This document shows, in pieces, positions 46,679-53,931 of a stretch of 64,000 nt of DNA. The stretch spans positions 1,054,001 through 1,118,000 of the forward strand of contig CBDCOU010000003.1 of the NCBI GenBank assembly GCA_965219935.1. The letters run 5' to 3'. The notes under the pieces were generated by a model that searched no databases, was not told the DNA's origin, and was given only the letters and a program-made list of their open reading frames with translations. The stretch is from Bin34 sp965219935 (GTDB lineage: Bacteria; Chloroflexota; Anaerolineae; Caldilineales; Caldilineaceae). Both the position numbers and the translations under genes were made by a program. The stretch's first letter is position 1. Each line of letters starts with the position of its first letter.

Positions 46679-47461
46679 TCAACCGGGCTGGCCGGCCAGA
46701 GCCAACTCTTCCGAGGAATCGTCGTCGGTCTGCAAGCCGCACTCGGTCTTGTCCATGCCGCGCCACCGGCCGGCCCGTTCATCCTCGCCTTCCGAGACGG
46801 GTTGCGTGCAGGGCCAGCAACCGATCGACGGATAACCCTGGTCGTGCAGTTCGTTGTAGGGCAGGTTGTGTTCCCGCACGTAGTCCCAAACCTGGTCGCC
46901 GGTCACCTCTGCCATCGGCGTTAGCTTGAGGACGTTGAACTTGTCGTTCCAAGCAATGAACGGTGTGTCGGCACGGGTTGGGGACTGATCGCGTCGGATG
47001 GAGGTAATCCAAATCGAACTGTCCTTGAGGGCGTGGATTTGGGTGTACACCTTTCTGATTTTGCAGCACTGGTTTGGATCCGTGCTGTACAGGGCCGGAC
47101 CATACCGTTCAGCCTGTTCCGCGATCGTAAGGTGCGGCATGATGCTGCGGAAACTGCGCCCGAAGTGTTCCTCGGCACGGGCAATCTGGTCCATGGTCTG
47201 GGGAAACAGATACTCGGTGTTGAGATAGTAGATGTCAATGTGGGGATCGATCTTCAGGGCCATGTCCATCATCATCAAGCCGGACGGACCGAACGACGTG
47301 CCCAGGGAAACGCCGGTCCGGAAGTTGGTCAGGCACCACTCCAGAATTTCCTGCGGCGTACACGACTCGAACTGCCGATTCATTTCTTCAAGGAACTCGG
47401 CCGTGACAAAAGCCGGACGGCCGATGCTTGTTGCGAAGAAAGTCGGAGCGTGATGAGACAT
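46679..47461 (-). CDS. cysH: Phosphoadenylyl/adenylyl-sulfate reductase
   Basis: A 260-residue reductase that converts activated sulfate (APS or PAPS) to sulfite. It has the N-terminal PP-loop region SLGTSFGPSGLMMMDMAL, Cys132-Cys133 in NQCCKIRKV and Cys215/Cys218 in IGCWPCTQP. These are the four [4Fe-4S] ligands that mark APS-type reductases. The catalytic C-terminal Cys is Cys241 in ECGLQ (usually ECGLH). The ATG at 47461 has TTGGAGG upstream. It lies 29 bases after the TrpD2-like gene in the operon whose first enzyme, sulfite reductase, uses its product. Confidence 0.95.
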   Translation of the reverse strand: MSHHAPTFFATSIGRPAFVTAEFLEEMNRQFESCTPQEILEWCLTNFRTGVSLGTSFGPSGLMMMDMALKIDPHIDIYYLNTEYLFPQTMDQIARAEEHFGRSFRSIMPHLTIAEQAERYGPALYSTDPNQCCKIRKVYTQIHALKDSSIWITSIRRDQSPTRADTPFIAWNDKFNVLKLTPMAEVTGDQVWDYVREHNLPYNELHDQGYPSIGCWPCTQPVSEGEDERAGRWRGMDKTECGLQTDDDSSEELALAGQPG

Positions 47462-47490
47462 GTGCCTCCAAGGTTGTACGTGGAAAACAA

Positions 47491-48564
47491 TCAGTTCGTC
47501 ATGGATGCAAGAAGGGCGGCGGCAGCGCCGTTTGCCAGCGCGGACCGCGCCGCCTCAATGCCGGTAGGGATATCCGGCGCGCGGCCGAACAGCGACAGGA
47601 TTACACCTGCCGTCAAGGCCACCTGATCCCTGGCCGGAGAGTCTTCGTCGTTGATGGCCTGCTCGTTATGGGAGGCATGCGCCGCAGGAACCGAATCCGG
47701 TTCCACTGCCACGCGTTCGGCGAATCCCAGAGCCGCCGGATCAAGAACCACGGATTCATCCGCAGACTGCCCGTAGATGCGGGTTTTGCGGCCCGAGCGC
47801 ATCTCGACCGAACCTTCCTCGCCCTGGACAATCCAACTGGCTTGCCCGCCGGTCTGGGCGGCCCGGACATGGTCGATGTATTTGGTGTGGTAAAAGCCCG
47901 TCACCTGCCAGTCGGCGTTGGCCGGGTTCACGAGCTTCTCGATTGTGTTCAGCACGGTCCGCAACCCGAATTCCCACCGCGTCGGCAACAGGTCGTGCCA
48001 AGCGGGCATGAACCGGGCGGCACTGCAGTAGGCCACGCCGTCCGCCTCCAGCCTGAACCCGGCTTCGGCAGGGGACAGGTCGGTGGCAACGCCCAACTGG
48101 TCCAACACGGCACCGACCGTCACCCCTGCCTTGGTCGGGACGTGCTCGTCACCGTGCAGCATCACCGGCAGGCCGCAGGCAGCCAGGGTCAACGCCACGG
48201 CCGGGATCAACTGTGCCGTCCGTTCCTTGCCGTCGTAGGGGACTGCCAGATCGAGCAGGGGTGAAACCGAGTGCGGAACGGGTTCCATCCACCGTTGGCG
48301 CACCGCGTCCGCAAACCCGGAAATCTCGGCGGCGCACTCGCCCTTGACCCGCTGGGCGATCAGGAAAGCGCCGGTTTGCGCCTCGGTGGCCGAGCCGCCG
48401 AGAATGCGATCCAAGGCATCACAGGCTTCCGCCCGGGTGAGATCCCGACGCAGGGTGGCACCGCGGCCAAGAGCCTGCACATGCGGAATGAATCCGGCCG
48501 GGTCGCGCGCGGGGACGACTGCATCCGCAGTTGGCGGCGGATGCAGCAAGGTGGCGGCCGACAT
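47491..48564 (-). CDS. TrpD2-like (anthranilate phosphoribosyltransferase-related) protein
   Basis: A 357-residue nucleoside phosphorylase-II/phosphoribosyltransferase fold. The N-terminal helical domain has LTRAEACDALDRIL and TEAQTGAFLIAQRVKGE. The catalytic domain has LDLAVPYDGKERTAQ where true TrpD has a GTGGD-type loop, then HGDEHVPTKAGVT and FMPAWHDLLPTRWEFGLRT. The altered loop places it with TrpD2/YbiB-like proteins of unclear function, some of which bind nucleic acids. No trp genes are nearby. Its position in a sulfur-assimilation operon recurs in my memory of other genomes but I cannot verify it here. Confidence 0.82.
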   Translation of the reverse strand: MSAATLLHPPPTADAVVPARDPAGFIPHVQALGRGATLRRDLTRAEACDALDRILGGSATEAQTGAFLIAQRVKGECAAEISGFADAVRQRWMEPVPHSVSPLLDLAVPYDGKERTAQLIPAVALTLAACGLPVMLHGDEHVPTKAGVTVGAVLDQLGVATDLSPAEAGFRLEADGVAYCSAARFMPAWHDLLPTRWEFGLRTVLNTIEKLVNPANADWQVTGFYHTKYIDHVRAAQTGGQASWIVQGEEGSVEMRSGRKTRIYGQSADESVVLDPAALGFAERVAVEPDSVPAAHASHNEQAINDEDSPARDQVALTAGVILSLFGRAPDIPTGIEAARSALANGAAAALLASMTN

Positions 48565-48588
48565 GTTCAGGAGCCTTGCGCTTCGGGT

Positions 48589-49185
48589 TCAGTTGCCTGA
48601 CGCCTGCACGGAAGCCACCGAGTGCTCACCTGCCACCGCCACCGTCAAGGTCAAGGGCAACCGTTCGTCAATCCCGGGGTGGGATACCGTAACGTCCGCG
48701 GAGCCGAACACCTCTGCCAGCCACTCCCGCACCAAGGCCGCGACCGCCTGCACGTTGGCCTCCGTGAAGGCATAGCGCAACCGGTCCGGAACCATCAATT
48801 GCAGGCGACCCGGGTTGATCGACACCCCCAAACCGACCTCCTGTTCGAGAGCCTCGGCCGCTTCCAGGGCGTTGGTCCACAACTGGCGAAGCCGTTCCAG
48901 GAAGGATGCCTCGTCCGACAGGCGGGCGTGTTTGCGGGTGTAGTGGAATCCCTGCCCCGCCTCGGTCCGCGGCAGGCCATTATCGATGCCGCAGTCGTCC
49001 GTGTGCCCAATCAGGACCACGCCGGGACTGGCCTCGACATGCTTGTAGTCGGCCACGTCGATCAGCATGGTCGACAGACGGCCGTTCTGAATCCAGCCGT
49101 GGAAAACCGGAATGACGTCGTCCAGGTTCACTGGCGCGTCACCATGCAGTTCAAAGCGCAGAATGAGCCGTTGGGGCTGTTCCAT
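48589..49185 (-). CDS. Conserved small protein of the sulfur operon, function unknown
   Basis: A 198-residue soluble protein. I recognise no characterised domain. The first half is a beta-rich segment (RLILRFELHG, PVFHGWIQNGRL, MLIDVADYKHV) followed by SPGVVLIGHTDD. The second half is helical with an acidic stretch and a final beta hairpin. There is no signal peptide, membrane segment or Cys cluster. The ATG at 49185 has GGGGG at good spacing; a TTG six bases earlier is less likely. It sits 12 bases after the sulfite reductase stop, so it is almost certainly co-translated with it and may serve the reductase. Confidence 0.75.
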   Translation of the reverse strand: MEQPQRLILRFELHGDAPVNLDDVIPVFHGWIQNGRLSTMLIDVADYKHVEASPGVVLIGHTDDCGIDNGLPRTEAGQGFHYTRKHARLSDEASFLERLRQLWTNALEAAEALEQEVGLGVSINPGRLQLMVPDRLRYAFTEANVQAVAALVREWLAEVFGSADVTVSHPGIDERLPLTLTVAVAGEHSVASVQASGN

Positions 49186-49197
49186 GACCAATGCCCC

Positions 49198-51468
49198 CTA
49201 CAGCTGAATGCCGCCGGTGGCAGGCGTCGCGGCCGCGGCAATGCGGCCGTCGCAGGCATGGGCGGCCTCGATGAACAGATAGGCCTCTTCGATCGTCTCG
49301 TGGGCCGCCACCGCATCCGGATCCGCGACACGCTGCCGGTGGTGCTTGAACAGGTACTGGCCAAACTTGCCCTTGGCAAAACGATCAAAGAACAGTTCGG
49401 TGTCGTAGAAGCGGCTCTTGAACTCCGCCACAATCTCGGTTTCGTCGTTGGTGATGTCCACCGTCTGGCCGCGCAGCAGAGCCCTGGCCGCAAGCACCAT
49501 CGACTGCACCGCCCCGGCGTAGGCCGCGCCGTGCCGCCCGTCATCCATGGCAATTTGCGCATCGAACACCTCGGCCTCCGCCCGCGCAATCTCCAGGGTG
49601 AACAGCGACACGACCTCGCCGGCACATTCGCCGACTCCGATGTCACCGGTGGTGAACTCCCGGGGATCGCCCCAGTCGCTGTAGAACTGGGGACTGTCCT
49701 CGTACAGGGGAATCTGGGTGAAGGGCTTGAGCAGTTCGCGAATGTTTTTCTTGCCGAAGCGGTCGACCCAGGACTGGAATGATTCGCCATCCTCGCGGTC
49801 GGTATGGAATCGGTTGGTCAATTCGGTCAGGACTTCGGGCACGGAGCGCGACGGGACGGCCCCGACGGCCAGGCCGTAGCTGCCGGCGTTCTCCTGCCAC
49901 TGGCCGCCCAACACCACCTGGAAGTGGGGCACGGTCCGCTTGTTGCGGTGGCGGCTGTTGCCGAAGAAACCAATGTCCGCCACGTGGTGCTGGCCGCAGG
50001 AATTGAAGCAACCGCTGATCTTGATCTTCAGCTCCTGTACCTCGGGCGGCAGTTCCTCCACCTGCTGGGCCAGTCGCGCGCCCAGTTCCCCGGCCAAACC
50101 GCGGGACGAAGCAATGCCGAGCTTGCAGGTGTCCGTGCCGGGACAGGCGGTGATGTCCGCAATGCTGCCGGCCCAAGGCGTGGCCAGGTCGGCCGCCTTC
50201 AGGTCCGCGTACAGGTCGCGCAGATCCTGGTCGGCAACCCACCGCAGGACGAAGTTCTGTTCCACGGTGGTGCGAATGTGGTCGCCCACGTACTTGCGGG
50301 CGATGTCCGCCAGATCCAAGGACTGCTGCACGGTCAAATCTCCAAGCGGCAGGGCGACGTGTACGACGGAGAAGCCTCCCTGGCGCTGCCGATAGACGTT
50401 GGTGGCGAACCAGCGTTCGTACTCGGGATCGGAGTCCCCGTACTCGATGGCGATCGGCTGGCGCACCGGCTGCTCGGTAAAACCTTCGAGGCCATCCAGG
50501 TAGCTGGTCCAGCGGTCATCGTGGGGCAGGATCTCCCGCTCCTCGAAGACCAGTTTGCTGAATTCTTCCATGCCCAGCTTGGCCACGAGGAACTTGATGC
50601 GGGCCCGGTTCCGGTTGCGCTTTTCTCCCAGTCGGGCGAAGACGCGGCAAACCGCCTGGGAGAGAGGCAAAATTTCCTCTTCGGACACGAACTCCTTCAA
50701 GAGCCTGGCCTGATGGGGCACCGCCCCCAGGCCGCCGCCCACGTACATGTCAAACCCGCGGACGGTCTGGCCCTCGCGCACCTCCGTCCGGGCAATGAAC
50801 CCCAGATCGTGCATCGACACCAGGCCGCAGGCCTCGTGTTCGCAGCCGGAGAAGGCAATCTTGAACTTGCGGCCGAAGTCCTGCACATCGTCGTGACCCA
50901 GCAGGAAGAACGTGAGGGCGTCGGCATAGGGGGTTACATCGAATTCCTCGGTGCGGCACACCCCGGCCAAGGGACACGCCGTGACGTTGCGCACCGAGTT
51001 GCCGCAGGCTTCGCGGGTGGTGATGCCAACCGCGGCCAGACGGCGCATCAAGTCGGGGGTGTCCTCCACATGGACGAAGTGCAACTGGAAGTCCTGCCTC
51101 GTCGTGATGTGCAGGATGCCGTCGGAGTATTCGTCCGCCAGTGCGGCCAGGACTTCCAACTGGTCCGGCTTGAGGCCGCCCCAGGGAATTTTGATTCGCT
51201 GCATGCCGGGCGCATCCCAGAACGTGTCGGGGCCCTTGACGGCCTCGCCCGACGGAAAATTGAGTTCCTGTTCCCGAATGCCGTCGTGCCGTTTGCCGTT
51301 GTCGTACCGCTGCCCGTAGACCCCTCGCCGCAGCCGGGTCTCGGCAAATACCTTGTCCTCCAGGGTGCCATTGAACACCAGGCCCATCTGGCCCTCAAAG
51401 GTGTCTACCTCCTGTGCCCAGCTTTCGGGAATCTGATCCCGGAGGGCGGATTTCCAACTGTTGGCCAT
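49198..51468 (-). CDS. Ferredoxin-type sulfite/nitrite reductase (siroheme and [4Fe-4S])
   Basis: A 756-residue assimilatory reductase with two ferredoxin-like/siroheme half-repeats. The catalytic cluster motif is C-x5-C (Cys442, Cys448 in TACPGTDTCKLG) and C-x3-C (Cys487, Cys491 in SGCFNSCGQHH). The first half-repeat also keeps Cys pairs (TACPLAGVC and SGCEHEAC). Residues beyond about 600 form an extra helical C-terminal domain absent from minimal enzymes. The ATG at 51468 (MANSWKSALRDQ) has GAGAGA upstream. Linked cysH and siroheme genes favour sulfite over nitrite as substrate. Expression is probably controlled by the Cys leader and attenuator upstream. Confidence 0.92.
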   Translation of the reverse strand: MANSWKSALRDQIPESWAQEVDTFEGQMGLVFNGTLEDKVFAETRLRRGVYGQRYDNGKRHDGIREQELNFPSGEAVKGPDTFWDAPGMQRIKIPWGGLKPDQLEVLAALADEYSDGILHITTRQDFQLHFVHVEDTPDLMRRLAAVGITTREACGNSVRNVTACPLAGVCRTEEFDVTPYADALTFFLLGHDDVQDFGRKFKIAFSGCEHEACGLVSMHDLGFIARTEVREGQTVRGFDMYVGGGLGAVPHQARLLKEFVSEEEILPLSQAVCRVFARLGEKRNRNRARIKFLVAKLGMEEFSKLVFEEREILPHDDRWTSYLDGLEGFTEQPVRQPIAIEYGDSDPEYERWFATNVYRQRQGGFSVVHVALPLGDLTVQQSLDLADIARKYVGDHIRTTVEQNFVLRWVADQDLRDLYADLKAADLATPWAGSIADITACPGTDTCKLGIASSRGLAGELGARLAQQVEELPPEVQELKIKISGCFNSCGQHHVADIGFFGNSRHRNKRTVPHFQVVLGGQWQENAGSYGLAVGAVPSRSVPEVLTELTNRFHTDREDGESFQSWVDRFGKKNIRELLKPFTQIPLYEDSPQFYSDWGDPREFTTGDIGVGECAGEVVSLFTLEIARAEAEVFDAQIAMDDGRHGAAYAGAVQSMVLAARALLRGQTVDITNDETEIVAEFKSRFYDTELFFDRFAKGKFGQYLFKHHRQRVADPDAVAAHETIEEAYLFIEAAHACDGRIAAAATPATGGIQL

Positions 51469-51592
51469 GGGGATTCTCTCAAATGAAATGGACGAAGGTA
51501 CGGAGCGAGCCTTCGCTGGGCACACGCCTGAACCGGCCGGGGCAAACCATGACGAGGGCCGTGCGAACCGCCGCCGGCCACGTCGGACAGGC

Positions 51593-51623
51593 AAAAAAAC
51601 AGGCCCGTCCAACGACGAGCCTG
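51593..51623 (-). terminator. Attenuator terminator between the Cys leader ORF and sulfite reductase
   Basis: Minus-strand stem CAGGCTCGTC (51623-51614) and GACGGGCCTG (51609-51600) with a GTTG loop, 10 bp with one G-U pair, directly followed by seven T (51599-51593). This is a textbook intrinsic terminator. It lies 58 bases past the leader stop codon and 125 bases before the reductase start, so it must be read through for the operon to be expressed. Confidence 0.93.
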
Positions 51624-51681
51624 CGGTCTTGCGATACTCGCTCCTATCGGATGGAGCACCGCGCCAAACGGAGTTCGTCGT
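51612..51681 (-). promoter_or_regulatory. Antiterminator structure of the Cys attenuator
   Basis: ACGACGA (51681-51675), starting immediately after the leader stop codon, is complementary to TCGTCGT (51618-51612), which includes half of the terminator's 5' arm and its loop. Two inner stems, GCGGT/ACCGC (51662-51658 with 51627-51623) and GCTCC/GGAGC (51657-51653 with 51644-51640), would hold the arms together. This fold excludes the terminator. A ribosome at the leader stop codon would cover the first arm; one stalled at upstream Cys codons would not. Confidence 0.75.
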
Positions 51682-51852
51682 CTACCCGGAAGGACAGCAA
51701 CTACACGAGCAGCTGCAACTACACGAGCAGCTACAACTGGTACTGCAACAGCAACAGCCGCAGTTGCAAGTTGAGCAGGCCGGGCACGAGCAACAACTCG
51801 AACTCTTGGCAGCACCATGCTGGTGCTGCATCCCGGAATCAATTCTCTCCAT
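51682..51852 (-). CDS. Polycysteine leader peptide (cysteine-sensing attenuator ORF)
   Basis: A 56-codon ORF with an AAGGAG site seven bases before its ATG and a TAG stop. Residues 20-53 contain 18 Cys in 34 positions, mostly alternating with Ser, and end CCPSG. There is no signal peptide. It is transcribed toward the sulfite reductase/cysH/siroheme operon and followed by mutually exclusive antiterminator and terminator structures. As in trp or his leaders, shortage of charged Cys-tRNA should stall the ribosome and allow read-through. An ATG at 51891 is also in frame but has no better ribosome site. A metallothionein-like or RiPP product is less likely because no maturation genes are present. 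Confidence 0.88.
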   Translation of the reverse strand: MERIDSGMQHQHGAAKSSSCCSCPACSTCNCGCCCCSTSCSCSCSCSCSCSCCPSG

Positions 51853-51903
51853 GATTGGATCTCCTTCTTCGGATCGAAGAGTAACGGTCATCCAACAACA
51901 TCG

Positions 51904-51933
51904 ATTCTAACACAGGGCCCCAGCGGCTTGCAC
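51904..51933 (-). promoter_or_regulatory. Candidate promoter of the cysteine operon
   Basis: Minus-strand GTGCAA (51933-51928), an 18-base spacer and TAGAAT (51909-51904) put the transcription start near 51897, about 45 bases before the leader ATG. The -10 is good and the -35 is weak. Confidence 0.5.
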
Positions 51934-52560
51934 CGCATGTTGATGGCAGCGCCCAGTGCCAGTTTCCCGGACCGCAAACATCCCTTCACCATGCAGTGGG
52001 GAACGACACCGGCGCGGTAGCCATGGTATACCGGCCGGGCCTGGAATGATGGCGGGTACCGTGGCCGCGGCCCGACCGGTGTCGGTCGTGTTCGTGCAGC
52101 GGTATTCCGTGCCGGAATTGCATTGACCGGGATCAAAGTGAAAGAACCTGCTTGGTCCACCGGGTTCCCGGTTGCTTGTTCGTTTGGGTGTCGACTCGCT
52201 GGGCATGGGTTCAAGGCCACGGTAGCCGGAGGTTGGGCCTTTGAGCCCCCCGTTGGGAATGGCGACAACATCGACAACCGCCGACCTGCGACGACGCGGA
52301 CCTTCAATCCGGCTTTCCGGTCCAAATTCGGTGTCTACGGAATGGCCGCCGGACTGGGTGGCAGTGGCTTCAGTTCCCAAACGGGAACGCGAACTTCACA
52401 ATTTATATTTTCTTGATTCGCCCCTGTAGGCAAGCAACCATCCCTGCACCGTGTGCCGCCTACGCTGTATCCGGTCGGCTGGCAGGCTGCATCCCATCAC
52501 TCGATTCAACCGTGCCCAACCGACTCCCGCATTCATCCCATCACCCATAGGACACAGACC
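51934..52560. other. Divergent intergenic region without recognised gene
   Basis: About 630 bases between the cysteine-operon promoter and the HtrA-like gene. Open frames on the minus strand here are low-complexity and match no family. An AT-rich patch at 52397-52420 may hold the plus-strand promoter, but no consensus pair is clear. Confidence 0.55.
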
Positions 52561-53703
52561 ATGGTGCAAATAAAATCGTTGCGACGCCCTGCGAGGCTTG
52601 TCAGCCTCAGCCTCCTCCTGGCCTTGCTGACTACGGCCGCTGTGCTGTTGACTGCCGTCCGGCAACCGGTGTTCGGACAGTCCGCACCGCCTGCCGGCCC
52701 GATGCTCGATGCCGGCACGATCTATGACCGAATGACCGACAGCGTGGTTCGCATAGAGACCACCGGAGGCGACGGCACCGCGTTTCTTGGCGATATGGAC
52801 CTGGATGCACTGCAGGACCGCCTGCCCCGCGCCATCAGGAACCCGATGCAGGAGGGATTCGCCGACGGCCGCCGGGGTTCCGGTTTCTTCTTCGACAACG
52901 CCGGCCACATCGCCACCAGCAACCATGTGGTTGACGGCGCCGAGACCATTCACGTTGTATTCGCCGACGGAACCTTCGCGGCAGCCGAGATTGTCGGCCA
53001 AGATCCATACTCGAATATGGCGATTCTCGCCGTGCCCGAACTTGACCGCGTGATCGCCCCACTGCCGATGGCGGACAACGCCGGACTGAAAATCGGCGAC
53101 TCAATCTATGCCTTCGGCTATCCGGGCAATCTGTTCGGTACGCTCACCCAGGGCATTGTCAGCGGCTTCGAGACCGGGCCGGCCAGCGAGACGGGTTACT
53201 CGGTACCCAACATGATCCTGAGCAACCTCAACCTCCTGCCCGGGCACTCCGGCGGCCCGCTGGTCAATGCCTCGGGCGAGGTGATTGGCATTGCCAACGG
53301 CAGGCTTCAGGGATTCATGGGCGAAGGCTCCCTCAGCCGCAATGTTCCGGCAAGCATTCTGGACCGCGTCGCACCGGATCTGATCGCCAATGGCAGCGTC
53401 ACCTACCCGCAGCTGGGGCTGTCCGGCGGCAACCTATCCGTTGCACAGGCAACCGCGATCGGCTTGGACACCATCCACGCGGGGGCGTTTGTCAACCGTC
53501 TGCAGCCGGACGGCCCGGCAGCCAGCGGAGGCATTGAGGAGGGCGACATCGTGGTGTCGCTGGGCGGCAACCAAGTACGCACATTCAGCGAAATGGTCGG
53601 CATGTTGATCCTGGGCTACGACGCAGGCGATGAGGTATCGGTCGGAGTCCTGCGCGACGGCAGAACGGTCGATCTGACGGTGACCCTCGGCTCACGAAGC
53701 TAG
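52561..53703 (+). CDS. HtrA/DegP-like trypsin-fold protease with PDZ domain, altered triad
   Basis: A 380-residue exported protein. The N-terminus has basic residues followed by a hydrophobic segment (about residues 12-33), a signal or membrane anchor. The trypsin-like domain has His122 (ATSNHVVDG) and Ser230 (PGHSGGPLVN). The position of the catalytic Asp, in the HtrA pattern D-(L/M)-A-(V/I)-L, reads Ser-Asn152-Met-Ala-Ile-Leu, so Asp is replaced by Asn. A C-terminal PDZ domain (residues about 285-375) includes GAFVNRLQPDGPAASGGIEEGDIVVSLGG in segments. Loss of Asp should strongly lower proteolysis; it may act as a chaperone or have an altered mechanism. A terminator follows, so the gene is monocistronic. 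Confidence 0.88.
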   Translation: MVQIKSLRRPARLVSLSLLLALLTTAAVLLTAVRQPVFGQSAPPAGPMLDAGTIYDRMTDSVVRIETTGGDGTAFLGDMDLDALQDRLPRAIRNPMQEGFADGRRGSGFFFDNAGHIATSNHVVDGAETIHVVFADGTFAAAEIVGQDPYSNMAILAVPELDRVIAPLPMADNAGLKIGDSIYAFGYPGNLFGTLTQGIVSGFETGPASETGYSVPNMILSNLNLLPGHSGGPLVNASGEVIGIANGRLQGFMGEGSLSRNVPASILDRVAPDLIANGSVTYPQLGLSGGNLSVAQATAIGLDTIHAGAFVNRLQPDGPAASGGIEEGDIVVSLGGNQVRTFSEMVGMLILGYDAGDEVSVGVLRDGRTVDLTVTLGSRS

Positions 53704-53756
53704 AACGCGCGGGTCTGCCAAGACCCACAGTCGGCTTTCGGCCGGCCCAATTCGCT

Positions 53757-53790
53757 CCAAGGACCGGGTTGAGGCCCGGTCCTTGGTTTT
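53757..53790 (+). terminator. Rho-independent terminator after the HtrA-like gene
   Basis: A perfect 12-bp stem (53757-53768 with 53775-53786), a 6-base loop and TTTT, starting 54 bases after the stop codon. Confidence 0.9.
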
Positions 53791-53850
53791 GGTAATTCGC
53801 CCTCCCTCCAGAAGTGGTACCACCCCTGCCCTGAACAAACTGGTTTGATC

Positions 53851-53879
53851 TGGGCATCGCGGATCCCAGGTGCTAGAAT
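53851..53879 (+). promoter_or_regulatory. Candidate promoter of the oxidoreductase-dehydratase pair
   Basis: TGGGCA (53851-53856), 17 bases, then TAGAAT (53874-53879), 53 bases before the ATG. The same TAGAAT -10 occurs at the cysteine-operon promoter. Confidence 0.5.
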
Positions 53880-53931
53880 CCGGCGCTCGGAGCACCCCTC
53901 CACCCCTGAACATCCCCAACAGGCGCTTCAC

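Noticed and set aside
51682..51852. Cys-rich ORF as a metallothionein or RiPP precursor
   Set aside because: No maturation, transport or metal-response genes are adjacent, and the alternating Ser-Cys codons followed by terminator/antiterminator RNA fit a leader peptide better. It is not fully excluded.
51888..52325. Minus-strand open frame upstream of the Cys leader
   Set aside because: Low-complexity Pro/Arg/Ala-rich translation with no family match; it overlaps the candidate promoter of the cysteine operon.
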